Positions 18,564 through 27,333 of a stretch of DNA of 64,000 nucleotides are shown piece after piece; position 1 is the stretch's first letter, and each line of letters opens with the position of its first letter. Source of the DNA: Roseobacter fucihabitans (lineage in GTDB: Bacteria; Pseudomonadota; Alphaproteobacteria; Rhodobacterales; Rhodobacteraceae); the NCBI RefSeq assembly GCF_014337925.2, contig NZ_CP143423.1, positions 2,634,501 to 2,698,500 of the forward strand, read 5' to 3'. The notes below the pieces were generated by a model. That model was not told the origin of the DNA. It saw only the letters and a program-made list of their open reading frames with translations, and ran no database searches. A program made the translations under genes and the position numbers.

Positions 18564-18752
18564 TTTGTACAACATCTGAGAGCTCAAGGGCGCACTGGCC
18601 AATAGTAAAATCTCTTCTGACGCGTGAGGGCGCAAGCGCTCTCTGTTTCTGGCATGAGCTCAGAACTTGGGAAAACGCCCTTCAGGAAATGGGACTGAGC
18701 CTCCCCCATTGAAGTGGTCCGCCCCTATAGTTAGGAAAACGGAGGACCAGAG

Positions 18753-19031
18753 ATGGCCATTAAGAGACCCAAGCCCGAAGGGATTGTCGTGAAGTTACGG
18801 CAGGTTGAAGTTCTGATGGGGCAAGGCATGCCTCGGATTGACGCAATCAGACAGATCAGCGTGACTGAACAAACCTATTATCGCTGGAAGAAGAAGTATG
18901 ACGGAATGGGCACGGAACAACTCAAGGAACTGAAGCGGCTACAGAAAGAAAACGAGCGCCTTAGGCGTGCGGTTTCTGAGCTGACGTTGGACAAGTTGAT
19001 CTTGAAGGAGGCCGTATCGGGAAACTTCTGA
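18753..19031 (+). CDS. IS3-family transposase OrfA
   Basis: A 92-residue OrfA with an N-terminal helix-turn-helix (GMPRIDAIRQISVTEQTYYR) and a leucine-zipper-like C-terminal helix (LKRLQKENERLRRAVSELTL). It would bind the IS ends. Intact as read. In IS3 elements OrfA and OrfB are joined by programmed frameshift; here OrfB is broken, so OrfA is probably an orphan. Confidence 0.85.
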   Translation: MAIKRPKPEGIVVKLRQVEVLMGQGMPRIDAIRQISVTEQTYYRWKKKYDGMGTEQLKELKRLQKENERLRRAVSELTLDKLILKEAVSGNF

Positions 19032-19312
19032 GCCCCTCGCGTAGGCGGGTCTGCATCGATCATGTGCGTAGTCGGTTCAAGGTTTCTGAGCGACGTGTTT
19101 GCCGCGTTCTGTGCCAGCACAGATCCACACAGCGCCGATTGCCACGTGGACGCGCTGACGAAGAACGCTTGGTCGCGGATATGATCGAATTGACGCGCCA
19201 ATTTGGTCGATATGTCTACCGTCGGATTGCGGCCCTGTTGAGAGATGCAGGCTGGCAGGTGAACGACAAACGTGTCGAACGGCTTTGGCGGCGTGAGGTG
19301 CTTAAAGTGCCA

Positions 19313-19340
19313 ATTCCGTCGTTTCACGAAACGACGTTAA
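19313..19340. repeat. Stem-loop insert in transposase orfB (type B)
   Basis: The stretch contains a perfect 8-bp stem CGTCGTTT/AAACGACG around CACG (19317-19336). It stands where related IS3 transposases have only about two codons between KVP and QPKKGRLW. The net gain of about 22 bases shifts the frame. Its arms do not match the 38-nt element at 19653, so I treat it as a different type. Confidence 0.55.
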
Positions 19341-19652
19341 CAACCAAAGAAGGGACGGCTCTGGCTCAATGATGGTTCCTGTGTGCGGCTGCGTCCCGAG
19401 TATCGTAATCACGTCTGGTCATACGACTTCGTGCATTACCGAACCGACGACGGCAGAGCCTTTAGAACGCTCAACATCTTGGATGAGCACAGCAGGGAAT
19501 GTCTAGCGATCCGGGTGAAGCGCAAGTTGAATTCGACCGAGGTCATCGACGCCCTGACGGACTTGTTCATCCTGCTCGGTGTTCCTGCCTACATCAGGTC
19601 TGATAACGGCCCTGAGTTTATTGCTGAGGTTGTCAGGGATTGGATCAAGGCC

Positions 19653-19690
19653 CCCTCTCAGCGATGCTTTGCATCGCCTGCCGGGCAAAG
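19653..19690. repeat. Palindromic element, copy 1, inserted in orfB
   Basis: A 38-nt insert: left arm CCCTCTCAG, hairpin CGATGC-TTT-GCATCG, right arm CCTGCCGGGCAAAG. It interrupts the transposase exactly between the codons for WIKA and VGTKTTY. Removing it restores the reading frame. The same arms recur at 62052-62093 and, more diverged, at 54130-54170 and 61731-61770. Confidence 0.75.
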
Positions 19691-19967
19691 GTTGGAACAA
19701 AGACTACATATATCGAGACTGGGTCACCGTGGGAAAACGGATACTGCGAAAGCTTCAACGGAAGAATGCGTGATGAATTGTTGAACGGCGAAATCTCCTA
19801 CTCGCTGCGGGAAGCACAGATTATTATTGAAAGATGGAGGAACCATTACAACACAAAACGACCACATAGTGCTCTGGGCTACCGCCCACCTGCGCCAGAG
19901 GCCATCGTTCCGATGGACCAAACGCCAATCATGCAATAATTTTCAAACTGGACCACCCAAGTGGGGC

Positions 19968-20432
19968 TGCTCAATTCGGCCAAGACAACCTACCTGAACC
20001 TTGCGACGTTTTATGCTTTCCTGAAACGCCACAGCCAAGACACCAAATACACCCGCCATACCGCTGATCTTTGCGCTGGATCAGGCGCTGACTGACATTC
20101 TGCGGATCGGCGTGACCAAACGCTATGCGCGTATCAGGGCCCGCGCGGATCTGCTGCGTGTCGGCATGCGCAGGCTCAACCTCGAATTCCTGATTGACGA
20201 GGCCGACATGTGTTCGATCCTGACCACCGTGCGGGTGCCGCCCTCGATTTTCGTGCGCGATCTGCGGGACCGGTTGCGGGAGAAATCCATCATCATCTAC
20301 GAAGGTAAAGGGTGCTTAGCAGGCAAGGTGTTTCAGGTGGGCAATATCGGAGAATTATCGGACTACGACATCCAGTTCTTCCTTGCCGCCCTCAAGGATG
20401 TGTTGCTGACCTTGCAGGCTGAGGCGGCTTAA
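19968..20432 (+). pseudogene. Class V aminotransferase (AEP transaminase-like), C-terminal remnant
   Basis: The C-terminal 150 or so residues of a PLP-dependent class V aminotransferase resembling 2-aminoethylphosphonate:pyruvate transaminase. YLNLATFYAFLKRHSQ is followed, after a frame change near 20055-20060, by IFALDQALTDILRIGVTKRY and SIIIYEGKGCLAGKVFQVGN. The front, including the PLP lysine, is gone where the IS3-family element begins. It precedes intact CDP-alcohol phosphotransferase and nucleotidyltransferase genes, the usual partners in phosphonate attachment. Dead gene; the family call rests on the C-terminus only. Confidence 0.65.
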
Positions 20433-20512
20433 CTCGTGGCCCCGGTCAGACCCAAGCGTGCAACTTTGGTTATGCTTCCCAAGCCCGAAGGCGCGCTGGT
20501 AAAGGTGGTGTC

Positions 20513-21280
20513 GTGAGCGGCAAAGTGACCCGGCTTTGGGCCACCAAGACCCGCGATGATGAATGGTGGTCGTCTTTCGTGACGTCGCCATTGGCCATTA
20601 TCGCCAATTCCGTTGCGGTGGACGTTGCGTGGATGACGCCGAACCGGATCACAGCGGCGTCATTTCTGTTCGCCGTGATCGCAACAGTCGCAATCCTGTT
20701 GGGCGGAACCGGATGGTTCATCGCGGCGGCAATCGCGATCCACGTCAGCCACATCCTTGATTGCATGGACGGCCAGATGGCACGCTACCGGCAGGTATCC
20801 TCCCCCGAAGGCAGTTATTATGACCGCCGGACGGATCAGGTGCAGGTCGCGATGTGGTTTGGTGCTGCCGGGTATGCGGCTTTTGTGCAGACTGCCAGCG
20901 TGATCCCTGTCTTCCTCGCGCTGATCGGGATCGCGTTCTATGGCCTGCGCGGCTATGCCAAATACGTTGCCCTGGAAATCGAAACGACCCGCGACCCAGG
21001 CTATCCCGCCGAGATCGCGCGGTTGAAACCAGTAAGGACTACGACGGGGATCGGCTTTGCTCTGCGCGATAACCTTCTGTGGTTTTTGAAGGAGCAACGC
21101 AAAGTGCTCGCCTTTGACGAAGGCGTGTTCATCTTCATGCTTTCCGCCGCCCTCCTCTTTGACCAACTCATATCGATGCTCTGGGTTTTTGCGGCAAGTC
21201 AGCTCTTCTGGGGCAGCTATAAATCCTGGCAGCGCGGCAAAAACATCGCCGAAAACCGGACACGACACCTTCAAAAGTAA
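20513..21280 (+). CDS. CDP-alcohol phosphotransferase
   Basis: A 255-residue membrane enzyme that transfers a phospho- or phosphono-alcohol from a CDP carrier. The full signature D-x2-D-G-x2-A-R-x8-G-x3-D-x3-D is present: DCMDGQMARYR with the later G, D and D in order. Several hydrophobic helices surround it (for example FLFAVIATVAILLGGTGWFI). The start is GTG at 20513 after AAGGTGG. With the upstream aminotransferase and downstream cytidylyltransferase it probably attached aminoethylphosphonate or a similar headgroup to lipid or glycan (inference). Confidence 0.88.
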   Translation: MSGKVTRLWATKTRDDEWWSSFVTSPLAIIANSVAVDVAWMTPNRITAASFLFAVIATVAILLGGTGWFIAAAIAIHVSHILDCMDGQMARYRQVSSPEGSYYDRRTDQVQVAMWFGAAGYAAFVQTASVIPVFLALIGIAFYGLRGYAKYVALEIETTRDPGYPAEIARLKPVRTTTGIGFALRDNLLWFLKEQRKVLAFDEGVFIFMLSAALLFDQLISMLWVFAASQLFWGSYKSWQRGKNIAENRTRHLQK

Positions 21281-21315
21281 TCACACCCCTTGCAGCCCAT
21301 TCAGGACATAATGAT

Positions 21316-22134
21316 ATGAAAAACGAAATCAATCGCCCTCCCATGGCTGTGATACTGGCCGCAGGCGTCGGCTCCAGGCTCAGTCCACTGACAGATAATT
21401 GCGCCAAAAGCCTTCTGTCCGTTGGCGGATCGGTCATTCTGGAAAGGATGATCCGCAATTGCCTGAGTTGCGGTCTGTCACAATTCGTTCTGGTGCTCGG
21501 GCACCGGGCGGATGAGATCAAACAATTCGTGGACAAGACGTTTCGGGGCATCCGTGTCACCTATGTGATCAACGACCGCTACCGCGAGACAAACACGGGA
21601 TATTCCCTGATGCTGGCGTCCAAGGCGGTCGGCACGGCAGAATTTGCCAAATTAGATGCCGACGTCGTGTTTAATGTGAAGATCCTGCGCCAGCTTGCAG
21701 ATGACCGGCGCGCCGATGTTCTGTGCATCGACCAGAATATCGTCCTTGAGGACGAAGAGGTTAAGGTCATCACGGATGATCAGATGCAGGTGCTTGAGGT
21801 TGGTAAATCCGTCGATCCCAAACGGGCGCTGGGTGAATACATTGGGATCGAGAAAATCAGCGCCAAGACGGGCCCGCTGCTTTTTGCGGAGCTTGCGCAG
21901 ATGATGCAGAGCCCGGCACGGTATCAGGATTACTATGAGGATGCTTATGCGCGGCTCTTGGCAAAGGGGGCTGTCTTTCACGTGCTGGATATTACGGGCA
22001 CAAACTGGACAGAAATCGATGACGCTGATGACTTTGCAGCCGCAAACGCGATGTTTGGAACGCCGGTCACGACGGTGTCGCGCGGCCAGCAACGGGCGAT
22101 AGACGAGGCTGCGGCAAAACCGATCAGAGCATAG
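21316..22134 (+). CDS. Nucleotidyltransferase (LicC/PntC-type cytidylyltransferase)
   Basis: A 272-residue NTP transferase. The N-terminal VILAAGVGSRLSPLTDNCAK is the nucleotide-binding signature; KLDADVVFN supplies a metal aspartate; NIVLEDEEVKV and GTNWTEIDDADDF match phosphocholine or phosphonate cytidylyltransferases (LicC, PntC). It would make a CDP-activated headgroup for the phosphotransferase 35 bp upstream. In some bacteria this domain is fused to an AEP transaminase; here the transaminase is a separate, now broken gene. CTP preference is inferred. Confidence 0.85.
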   Translation: MKNEINRPPMAVILAAGVGSRLSPLTDNCAKSLLSVGGSVILERMIRNCLSCGLSQFVLVLGHRADEIKQFVDKTFRGIRVTYVINDRYRETNTGYSLMLASKAVGTAEFAKLDADVVFNVKILRQLADDRRADVLCIDQNIVLEDEEVKVITDDQMQVLEVGKSVDPKRALGEYIGIEKISAKTGPLLFAELAQMMQSPARYQDYYEDAYARLLAKGAVFHVLDITGTNWTEIDDADDFAAANAMFGTPVTTVSRGQQRAIDEAAAKPIRA

Positions 22135-22197
22135 GAACGACCGCAGCCGCCCTATGCCCTTTTGGCACCGGACCGCTGCACCTTGGAAGGACGCAAA

Positions 22198-22326
22198 ATG
22201 GCCAAAGGTAAAAACAGCAACAAAGAGGCGAAGAAACCAAAGCAAGAGAAGCCTAAAGTGGTGGCAACGGCAAATTCTCTGGCGGGCAAGCCCGCACTTG
22301 CGATCGGGAGAAATATGAAAAAGTAG
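22198..22326 (+). CDS. Small basic conserved protein (42 aa)
   Basis: A 42-codon gene, MAKGKNSNKEAKKPKQEKPK, then a short hydrophobic stretch (VVATANSLAGKPALAIG) and MKK at the end. GGAAGGA lies seven bases before the ATG. Small Lys-rich proteins with this opening are found in many proteobacteria, without known function. It follows the nucleotidyltransferase gene by 63 bp. Confidence 0.7.
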   Translation: MAKGKNSNKEAKKPKQEKPKVVATANSLAGKPALAIGRNMKK

Positions 22327-22481
22327 ACGGCGATCTCGCACGCTGGAACTTGTAGGGTATCACAGTGCCTCTTTGAACAGGGTGTTCAGAGAGGCCGCAT
22401 TTTTGACGTGTCTTCGGGGTGGGATTCAATGATCTGCGTTATACAATTAAGGTGCCCCGCAAAAAAACCAAGAGGGCGGCC

Positions 22482-22760
22482 ATGACAGACGAACAAGAAA
22501 AAACCACCACAAAGGTACATTACATCTGCCAGACATACACTGAAAAGAAGACGGGGCGTGGTGCGCAGGTCAGCTTACAAATAGATAAACAGCTCCAGTA
22601 TGCCACTGCCTCACAGGCGCAGGAGCGCGCAGAACGCGAAGTACGCTCTGATAGCTGCGCGGGCGCTGATGCCTATATGGTCACAGAAGACCCAAGTTCA
22701 GGCGAAGTAGGAGAGCCGACGTTTATTGTTCGGCTCGGTTGCGTACCCGAAGCGGATTGA
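22482..22760 (+). CDS. Small hypothetical protein (92 aa)
   Basis: MTDEQEKTTTKVHYICQTYT opens a 92-residue acidic protein with three Cys and no membrane segment. The middle is helical and charged (QAQERAEREVRSDSC). The start at 22482 has AGAGGG nearby. I do not recognise a function; the composition is coding-like and the frame closes cleanly. Confidence 0.6.
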   Translation: MTDEQEKTTTKVHYICQTYTEKKTGRGAQVSLQIDKQLQYATASQAQERAEREVRSDSCAGADAYMVTEDPSSGEVGEPTFIVRLGCVPEAD

Positions 22761-23282
22761 TCCCGGGCTATGTAAGATCGGTCCTGCGCCATGTTTATGT
22801 CCTGCCCTGAGGAGAAAACGTCGCAGTAGGATAGTCGGGACAGGCTCTTGGACTGGCGGCAGGGCCTGACCTGCTCCCCGTAGGTGGCGCAAATTTGGGT
22901 TCGCTTTGTTCAGGTCTTGGTCTTCTTGTGACCTGTTCCACCGGGGTCTGTGGTGATTGAAATCGACGCGCCAGACAGCGATGCGGGCGCGCGCGATCTG
23001 CCGTTCGAAGAATGGACAGAAACCTTCGGCACCGAACGCCTTATGGGTGCACTGCTGTTGGGGCAGACCCGGAGATATGATAAAAGCATAAGAGATCCCA
23101 GCAGCGCTCGCAAATGGGAGAGCGTTGCCATTTGCTCTTTCTGCCTGCGCTCACCCATGAAGCTGCCGATTGAATGACCAATCGACCGCACCACGGTCTG
23201 ATCGGTTGTTCAAAGCGACTTCTGTCGTGTCGAAAAACAAACCAGGTTTTCGCAGGTGGTGTCCCGGCAAATCAGAAAACCA
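22761..23282. other. Gap with IS21 IstB scrap
   Basis: 520 bp without an intact gene. The only recognisable piece is on the plus strand at about 22999-23061, read LPFEEWTETFGTERLMGALL. This matches a short block near the C-terminus of IS21-family IstB ATPases (LPFxEWTxVFGSERLTGALLD). The rest, including a 23065-23180 stretch, shows nothing I can name. Confidence 0.4.
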
Positions 23283-24044
23283 TCAGAGCTGAACGCCCTT
23301 CGTCAACGCGCCGTCGATGACCAGATTGGTGCCCGTCGTAAAGCTGGATGCGGGGCTCGCCAAAAAGACAACACCGCGGGCAATCTCATCTGGTCCAGCC
23401 ATGCGCCCCATGGGATTGAGGCTCATTGCTTCGGCAAATAATTCCGGCATATTCTCTTCGATATTCTGCCAAATGCCGTCTTCGAAATATGTGTTGCCGG
23501 GCGAAACCGTATTGGCACGAATACCCTGCGGGGCCAATTTCACGGCCTGACCCTGAGCATAGTGCACCAAGGCCGCCTTGAACGCGCCGTAAGCAGGGCC
23601 GGTGAAGTCAATTTCACGGCCCGATACCGATGAAACAAGCGTGATTGAAGCCGCATCAGATTTTTCCAGATACGGCATGGCGGCATTTACCAGACGCACG
23701 GAATGCATCATGTCGACCGCAAAACCCGCCTCCCAAGCGGCCTCGTCATCGGCCACAGCAAGGGCCGAGACATTGGCCACCACGATGTCAATCCCGCCCA
23801 AAGCATCCGCTGATGCCGATACCCATTGTTCCAGCGCGGCTTTATCAGCGACATCGACGCCGTTTCCAAATGCGTTGACGCCCTTCGCCTTGAGCGCGTC
23901 AACCGTTTCAGTAACACCTGCGGCGTCGCGCGCACAGATCGCAACATCCGCGCCCTCGGCTGCGAACACTTCCGCGCAACTGCGCCCGATGCCTTTTGTG
24001 CCGCCGGTGATCAGAACGCGACGTCCTTTAAGTCCTAAATCCAT
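23283..24044 (-). CDS. SDR-family NAD(P) oxidoreductase
   Basis: A 253-residue classical short-chain dehydrogenase: cofactor loop ITGGTKGIGRSCAEVF, active site SxxSGREIDFTGPAYGAFKAAL (Ser, Tyr, Lys in register), PGNTYFEDG after it. It lies 11 bp behind the formamidase-like gene on the same strand. Substrate unknown; the neighbours suggest an alcohol or aldehyde released from an amide or amine compound. Confidence 0.9.
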   Translation of the reverse strand: MDLGLKGRRVLITGGTKGIGRSCAEVFAAEGADVAICARDAAGVTETVDALKAKGVNAFGNGVDVADKAALEQWVSASADALGGIDIVVANVSALAVADDEAAWEAGFAVDMMHSVRLVNAAMPYLEKSDAASITLVSSVSGREIDFTGPAYGAFKAALVHYAQGQAVKLAPQGIRANTVSPGNTYFEDGIWQNIEENMPELFAEAMSLNPMGRMAGPDEIARGVVFLASPASSFTTGTNLVIDGALTKGVQL

Positions 24045-24055
24045 GATGTTTCCTT

Positions 24056-25039
24056 CTAGGCTAAGTATTCTTTGCGCATTGATGCGCCCAGCGTATATTT
24101 TGGATCGACCATATTGCCGACGCGCATCTTGCCCGCTTGTGTGGCAAGAAAATAGGCTTCGCTCTCTTCAAAACCATAATCATCCACCATCCAGCGGATC
24201 AGATCGCGGTAGGCCATCCGGGCGGCATCTTCCATCGGCCGTGCGGATCCGACGGACATGATAAACTCTTCTGTTTCCAAGCGCACGCCTGGGATGGACC
24301 ATCCCTTGATCAGATCAATATGCAACACCACCGTCGCAGGAATTTCAACGGCAACGCCGCAAAGCTCCCCATCGCCCTGTCGGCCATGGCAATCGCCAAC
24401 AAAGAAATGGGCGTCTTTGCGCTGGACCGGGAAATACACCACAGCACCGGGTGCCACATCGGGCAGATCCATATTGCCGCCCCAATAATCCGGTTGCAGA
24501 GCCGACACCGCTTCGATTTCCGGGCTGATGCCCATCGTCCCAATGAAAGGCTCAAACGGCAGCGTGATGCGATCAGAAAACTTCACGCCATCTTCGGTCA
24601 CCTCCATTTTTTTGACGCGTTCCGGCATGCCGGGATTGAGCATGAGGTTCGCATCCGCCACCAATGCACCAAAGCTGGGGATCAACGCTGTGGTGCCTGC
24701 GGGCTGTGGTCCGCGCGGCAGCACGCTGTGGATATGAACGGCCAGAACATCGCCTTTTTCGGCACCCTCAACCGCGATCGGGCCATTTTGCGGGTTCACA
24801 AAGGGCATATTGAGCACCTGGGAGGGCATGTCGTTTTCGGTTTTGATAACGCCTCCGAAGGCGTCAAGTGTTTCAACCTCAACGACATCGCCGGGCGCGA
24901 TGCGCAGCACCGGATCTGCATAGGGCCCGTAAACGTAGTGAAACGTGCCCTGGTCCTCCTCGCTCAGCTGGTGCTTTGATCCGAGCTGACCTTTGGCAAC
25001 TGCTTTTTGACCCATGATTGATTGAGATATCCATGACAT
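24056..25039 (-). CDS. Acetamidase/formamidase family protein
   Basis: A 327-residue metal-dependent amidase of the FmdA/AmdA family that hydrolyses short aliphatic amides to acid plus ammonia. Conserved blocks: APGDVVEVETLDAFGG, NPQNGPIAVEGAEKGD, IGTMGISPE, GGNMDLPDVAPGA and GDCHGRQGDGELCG. I placed the start at 25039 (MSWISQSIMGQ), with AAAGGA upstream; 25012 (MGQKAVAKG) is possible. It lies between the glutamine-synthetase-like gene and the SDR gene, so released ammonia could be captured next door (inference). Confidence 0.92.
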   Translation of the reverse strand: MSWISQSIMGQKAVAKGQLGSKHQLSEEDQGTFHYVYGPYADPVLRIAPGDVVEVETLDAFGGVIKTENDMPSQVLNMPFVNPQNGPIAVEGAEKGDVLAVHIHSVLPRGPQPAGTTALIPSFGALVADANLMLNPGMPERVKKMEVTEDGVKFSDRITLPFEPFIGTMGISPEIEAVSALQPDYWGGNMDLPDVAPGAVVYFPVQRKDAHFFVGDCHGRQGDGELCGVAVEIPATVVLHIDLIKGWSIPGVRLETEEFIMSVGSARPMEDAARMAYRDLIRWMVDDYGFEESEAYFLATQAGKMRVGNMVDPKYTLGASMRKEYLA

Positions 25040-25177
25040 ACGAGACGATTCCTTTGGGGCGTGGATTGTTTGAGACAATTTAGCCCGGATCAACAACGGC
25101 GCCAGAGCGCGGACAAAACGAATGCCTGATACCCAAGATAAATCCGCCAGCTTTCCCGACCCGGCGAACCCGAGCGC

Positions 25178-26488
25178 TTAATATGTGGCTTCATAGGCCG
25201 CGCATCTCTCGACCACATCCATATCGGCAACATGTGCAATCTCAGCAGCCTTATGCGCTCGGTACACGGCCGCAAACGGGTCCCCAAACCAGGACGTGGC
25301 GGTTGCATCCTGCTCAAACGCATCAATTGCGGCCTCAAGCGTTTCCGGCAACCTGACAAATCCGCGTTTGTGCAAGGCTTCCTCGTGGAGCAGGGACAGG
25401 TCTTCTTCTGTCGGGTGGCCCGCCGACAAACCGTCCTCAATACCTTGCGCCCCCGCATGGACAATCGCCGCCAGTGCCAGATAGGGCGAGGCGGCGGCAT
25501 CAGCAGCGCGATATTCGATGTTGAACTGCTGCGCAATTGAGATCGGATCTTTGGCCGTAACGGGGCAGACCCGCAAAGAGGCCTCTCTGTCGCGAAACCC
25601 AAGATTGTTATAGGCGGCGGACCAACGGTGCGGTGTCAGGCGTTCATATGAAATGACCGAAGGGGCCGTCAGCGCGATAATGCTGGGCAAATACTTCAGC
25701 ACGCCGCCGGCAAAGGCGTCGGTGAGCTGCGACATGCCGCAGTTGCCGGCCTCATCATAGGTGACCGGTGTTCCTGCGTCATCGACAAAGCTCATGTGGA
25801 TATGCACGCCGTTCCCAACACTGGCCACATCGCGAATAGGTGTGAATGTCGCCGCCTCGCCCAGGGAGCGCGCCACGGAGCGGGTGAGTTCTCGCAATAT
25901 CACCGCCTCATCGGCGGAGCGCACACCCTGAGCCGGGCCAACAACAACTTCATATTGGTTGGGCCCATATTCTTTCATGATGCTGTCGGGTGCCAATCGG
26001 GCTGTTTTCAGCGCAAACATAAGCGTTTCACACAATTCCCGTTGCAACTCGAACCCCTCACGACCGTAGGCCTGATACTCCAGCGCGGGCGGGGATTTGA
26101 GCTGAAACTCATGCTCAAAGGCGCTAATCAGGTGCACACCCGCCACGTCATGCAATCGCTTGAGCGCGGCTTTCAGGAGTGAGCGCATGCAAAGTTCCCA
26201 GGGATCGCCGTTCAGTTTGGTAATGTCCCCGATGAGGAAATGTTCGTTCTGTCCACCCGGCAAACTGACGTCAACCGCGGTATTTCCGTCCGGTATCAAC
26301 AGCAGATCCCCCAAGGCACCAAAAGGGCTTTCCCCGATGCGGTCAAAACAGGTGATCTGGACATTGGTTGGCGTCCAGCCAACCCCCCTCACCAGACGCT
26401 TTTCCAATTGATCGGCGGGAAATGCCTTGCCACGCACCTTACCTGCGATATCGCTGGTGGCTGCAAAAATCAGAGGCATAGTGTTCAT
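25178..26488 (-). CDS. Glutamine synthetase-like ligase
   Basis: A 436-residue member of the glutamine synthetase family. Visible GS blocks are the metal-binding EHEFQL and YGPNQYEVVVGP, the ATP-site GNGVHIHMSFVD, and NLGFRDREASLRVCP. The catalytic core is complete, but the sequence is not the housekeeping GlnA; gamma-glutamyl ligases acting on amines group here. The start at 26488 (MNTMPLIFAATSD) has AAAGGACC upstream and overlaps the RpiR stop by ATGA, so the two are translationally coupled. Substrate uncertain. Confidence 0.88.
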   Translation of the reverse strand: MNTMPLIFAATSDIAGKVRGKAFPADQLEKRLVRGVGWTPTNVQITCFDRIGESPFGALGDLLLIPDGNTAVDVSLPGGQNEHFLIGDITKLNGDPWELCMRSLLKAALKRLHDVAGVHLISAFEHEFQLKSPPALEYQAYGREGFELQRELCETLMFALKTARLAPDSIMKEYGPNQYEVVVGPAQGVRSADEAVILRELTRSVARSLGEAATFTPIRDVASVGNGVHIHMSFVDDAGTPVTYDEAGNCGMSQLTDAFAGGVLKYLPSIIALTAPSVISYERLTPHRWSAAYNNLGFRDREASLRVCPVTAKDPISIAQQFNIEYRAADAAASPYLALAAIVHAGAQGIEDGLSAGHPTEEDLSLLHEEALHKRGFVRLPETLEAAIDAFEQDATATSWFGDPFAAVYRAHKAAEIAHVADMDVVERCAAYEATY

Positions 26489-27333
26489 GTTTGCTGGTCC
26501 TTTGGGGCGATCCTGAGGTCTTCCCAGGCTTCCATGCGGGCGCGCGTTTTGTCCCAATTGTGCTCAGCGATGCGGGTCACAATGGCTTCTGTCACGGCAA
26601 GTGCGGCTGAATAGGTATCCCATAGCGTCCCGCTGTCTATGGGGACGGGCAAGACTTCCCGGGCATGTTTCGAAATTGGTGATATCCATTTGTCCGTCAT
26701 CAGGACGATCCGGGCATGACGCACCCCGGCGGCCCTGCGCGCCAGCTGTTCCAGCAGCGGATCGTAGCGGCGAAAATCGACCATGTAGAGAATATCACCC
26801 TGGCGCATCCGCAGCAGATAATCGGGCCATTCCTCCGCATTGCTCGGGAGTTGAAACACGTCCTTCCGGATCAGCTGCAAGTGAAAGGTCAGGTGTTTTG
26901 CAATCGTATCACTGATCCGCCCGCCCAGCACGTAGATGCGGCGTTTCGGGTCAGTCAGCAAGGCGCATATCTGAACGAATTGATCTTCGGTAATGGCATC
27001 TGCGGCAATCGCCATTTGAGACGTGGATTTTGCGATGAAATCCTTGAGAAAACCACCTTCTACCTGCCTGTTGGGCGCATGAAGCTCGATCGGCGAGCGC
27101 AGGCCTTGTTTAAGCTCGGAAATCAGCTCGCGCTGGAATTCCTGATAACCCTCCAAACCAATCTTGGTCACAAAGCGGGAGATGGATGGCGCCGACACCT
27201 CGGAGTGTTTTGCAAGCTCATGGATCGGCGACAGACCCGCAAACGGATAGTCCGACAAAATGGTCGCGGCAAGCTTGCGCTCTCCGGTCGTCAGGTTTTC
27301 CGCTTCTTTTTCAATACGCTCACGGATCATCAT
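26485..27333 (-). CDS. RpiR/MurR-family transcriptional regulator
   Basis: A 282-residue repressor with an N-terminal RpiR helix-turn-helix (residues about 1-75; HSEVSAPSISRFVTKIGLEG is the recognition region) and a C-terminal SIS domain that senses a phosphosugar or other ligand (IYVLGGRISDTIAKHLTFHL). It is divergent from the isochorismatase-type amidase and ABC genes, with palindromic sites between, and is the first gene of the minus-strand operon. It therefore very likely controls both arms. Confidence 0.9.
   Translation of the reverse strand: MMIRERIEKEAENLTTGERKLAATILSDYPFAGLSPIHELAKHSEVSAPSISRFVTKIGLEGYQEFQRELISELKQGLRSPIELHAPNRQVEGGFLKDFIAKSTSQMAIAADAITEDQFVQICALLTDPKRRIYVLGGRISDTIAKHLTFHLQLIRKDVFQLPSNAEEWPDYLLRMRQGDILYMVDFRRYDPLLEQLARRAAGVRHARIVLMTDKWISPISKHAREVLPVPIDSGTLWDTYSAALAVTEAIVTRIAEHNWDKTRARMEAWEDLRIAPKDQQT

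Larger units (their letters stand above)
19028..19939 (+). pseudogene. IS3-family transposase OrfB broken by two stem-loop inserts
   Basis: The DDE integrase is read in three frames. Part 1 (to about 19312) has RRVCRVLCQHRSTQRR and GRYVYRRIAALLRDAGW. Part 2 (19341-19652) has RLRPEYRNHVWSYDFV and RSDNGPEFIAEVVRDWIK. Part 3 (19691-19939) has TKTTYIETGSPWENGYCESF and YNTKRPHSALGYRPPAPE. The two breaks coincide exactly with the extra sequences at 19313-19340 and 19653-19690. Removing 22 net bases at the first and 38 at the second restores one continuous frame. The catalytic residues are otherwise retained, so the inserts appear to be the only lesions. Confidence 0.85.
18710..19960 (+). mobile_element. 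IS3-family element (IS407-like), degenerate
   Basis: Imperfect terminal inverted repeats TGAAGTGGTCC (left) and TTGGGTGGTCC (right, read inward) bound an orfA and a broken orfB of the IS3 family. About 1.25 kb. No clear target duplication is visible in the flanks. The right end abuts the middle of an aminotransferase gene whose front is missing. orfB carries two stem-loop inserts that break its frame. Confidence 0.8.

Noticed and set aside
18710-19960. Target-site duplication for the IS3-family element
   Set aside because: Flanking bases do not repeat; the left and right ends may have been joined by deletion.
24137-24979. 280-codon plus-strand frame opposite the formamidase gene
   Set aside because: Antisense shadow, His/Cys-rich, no domain.
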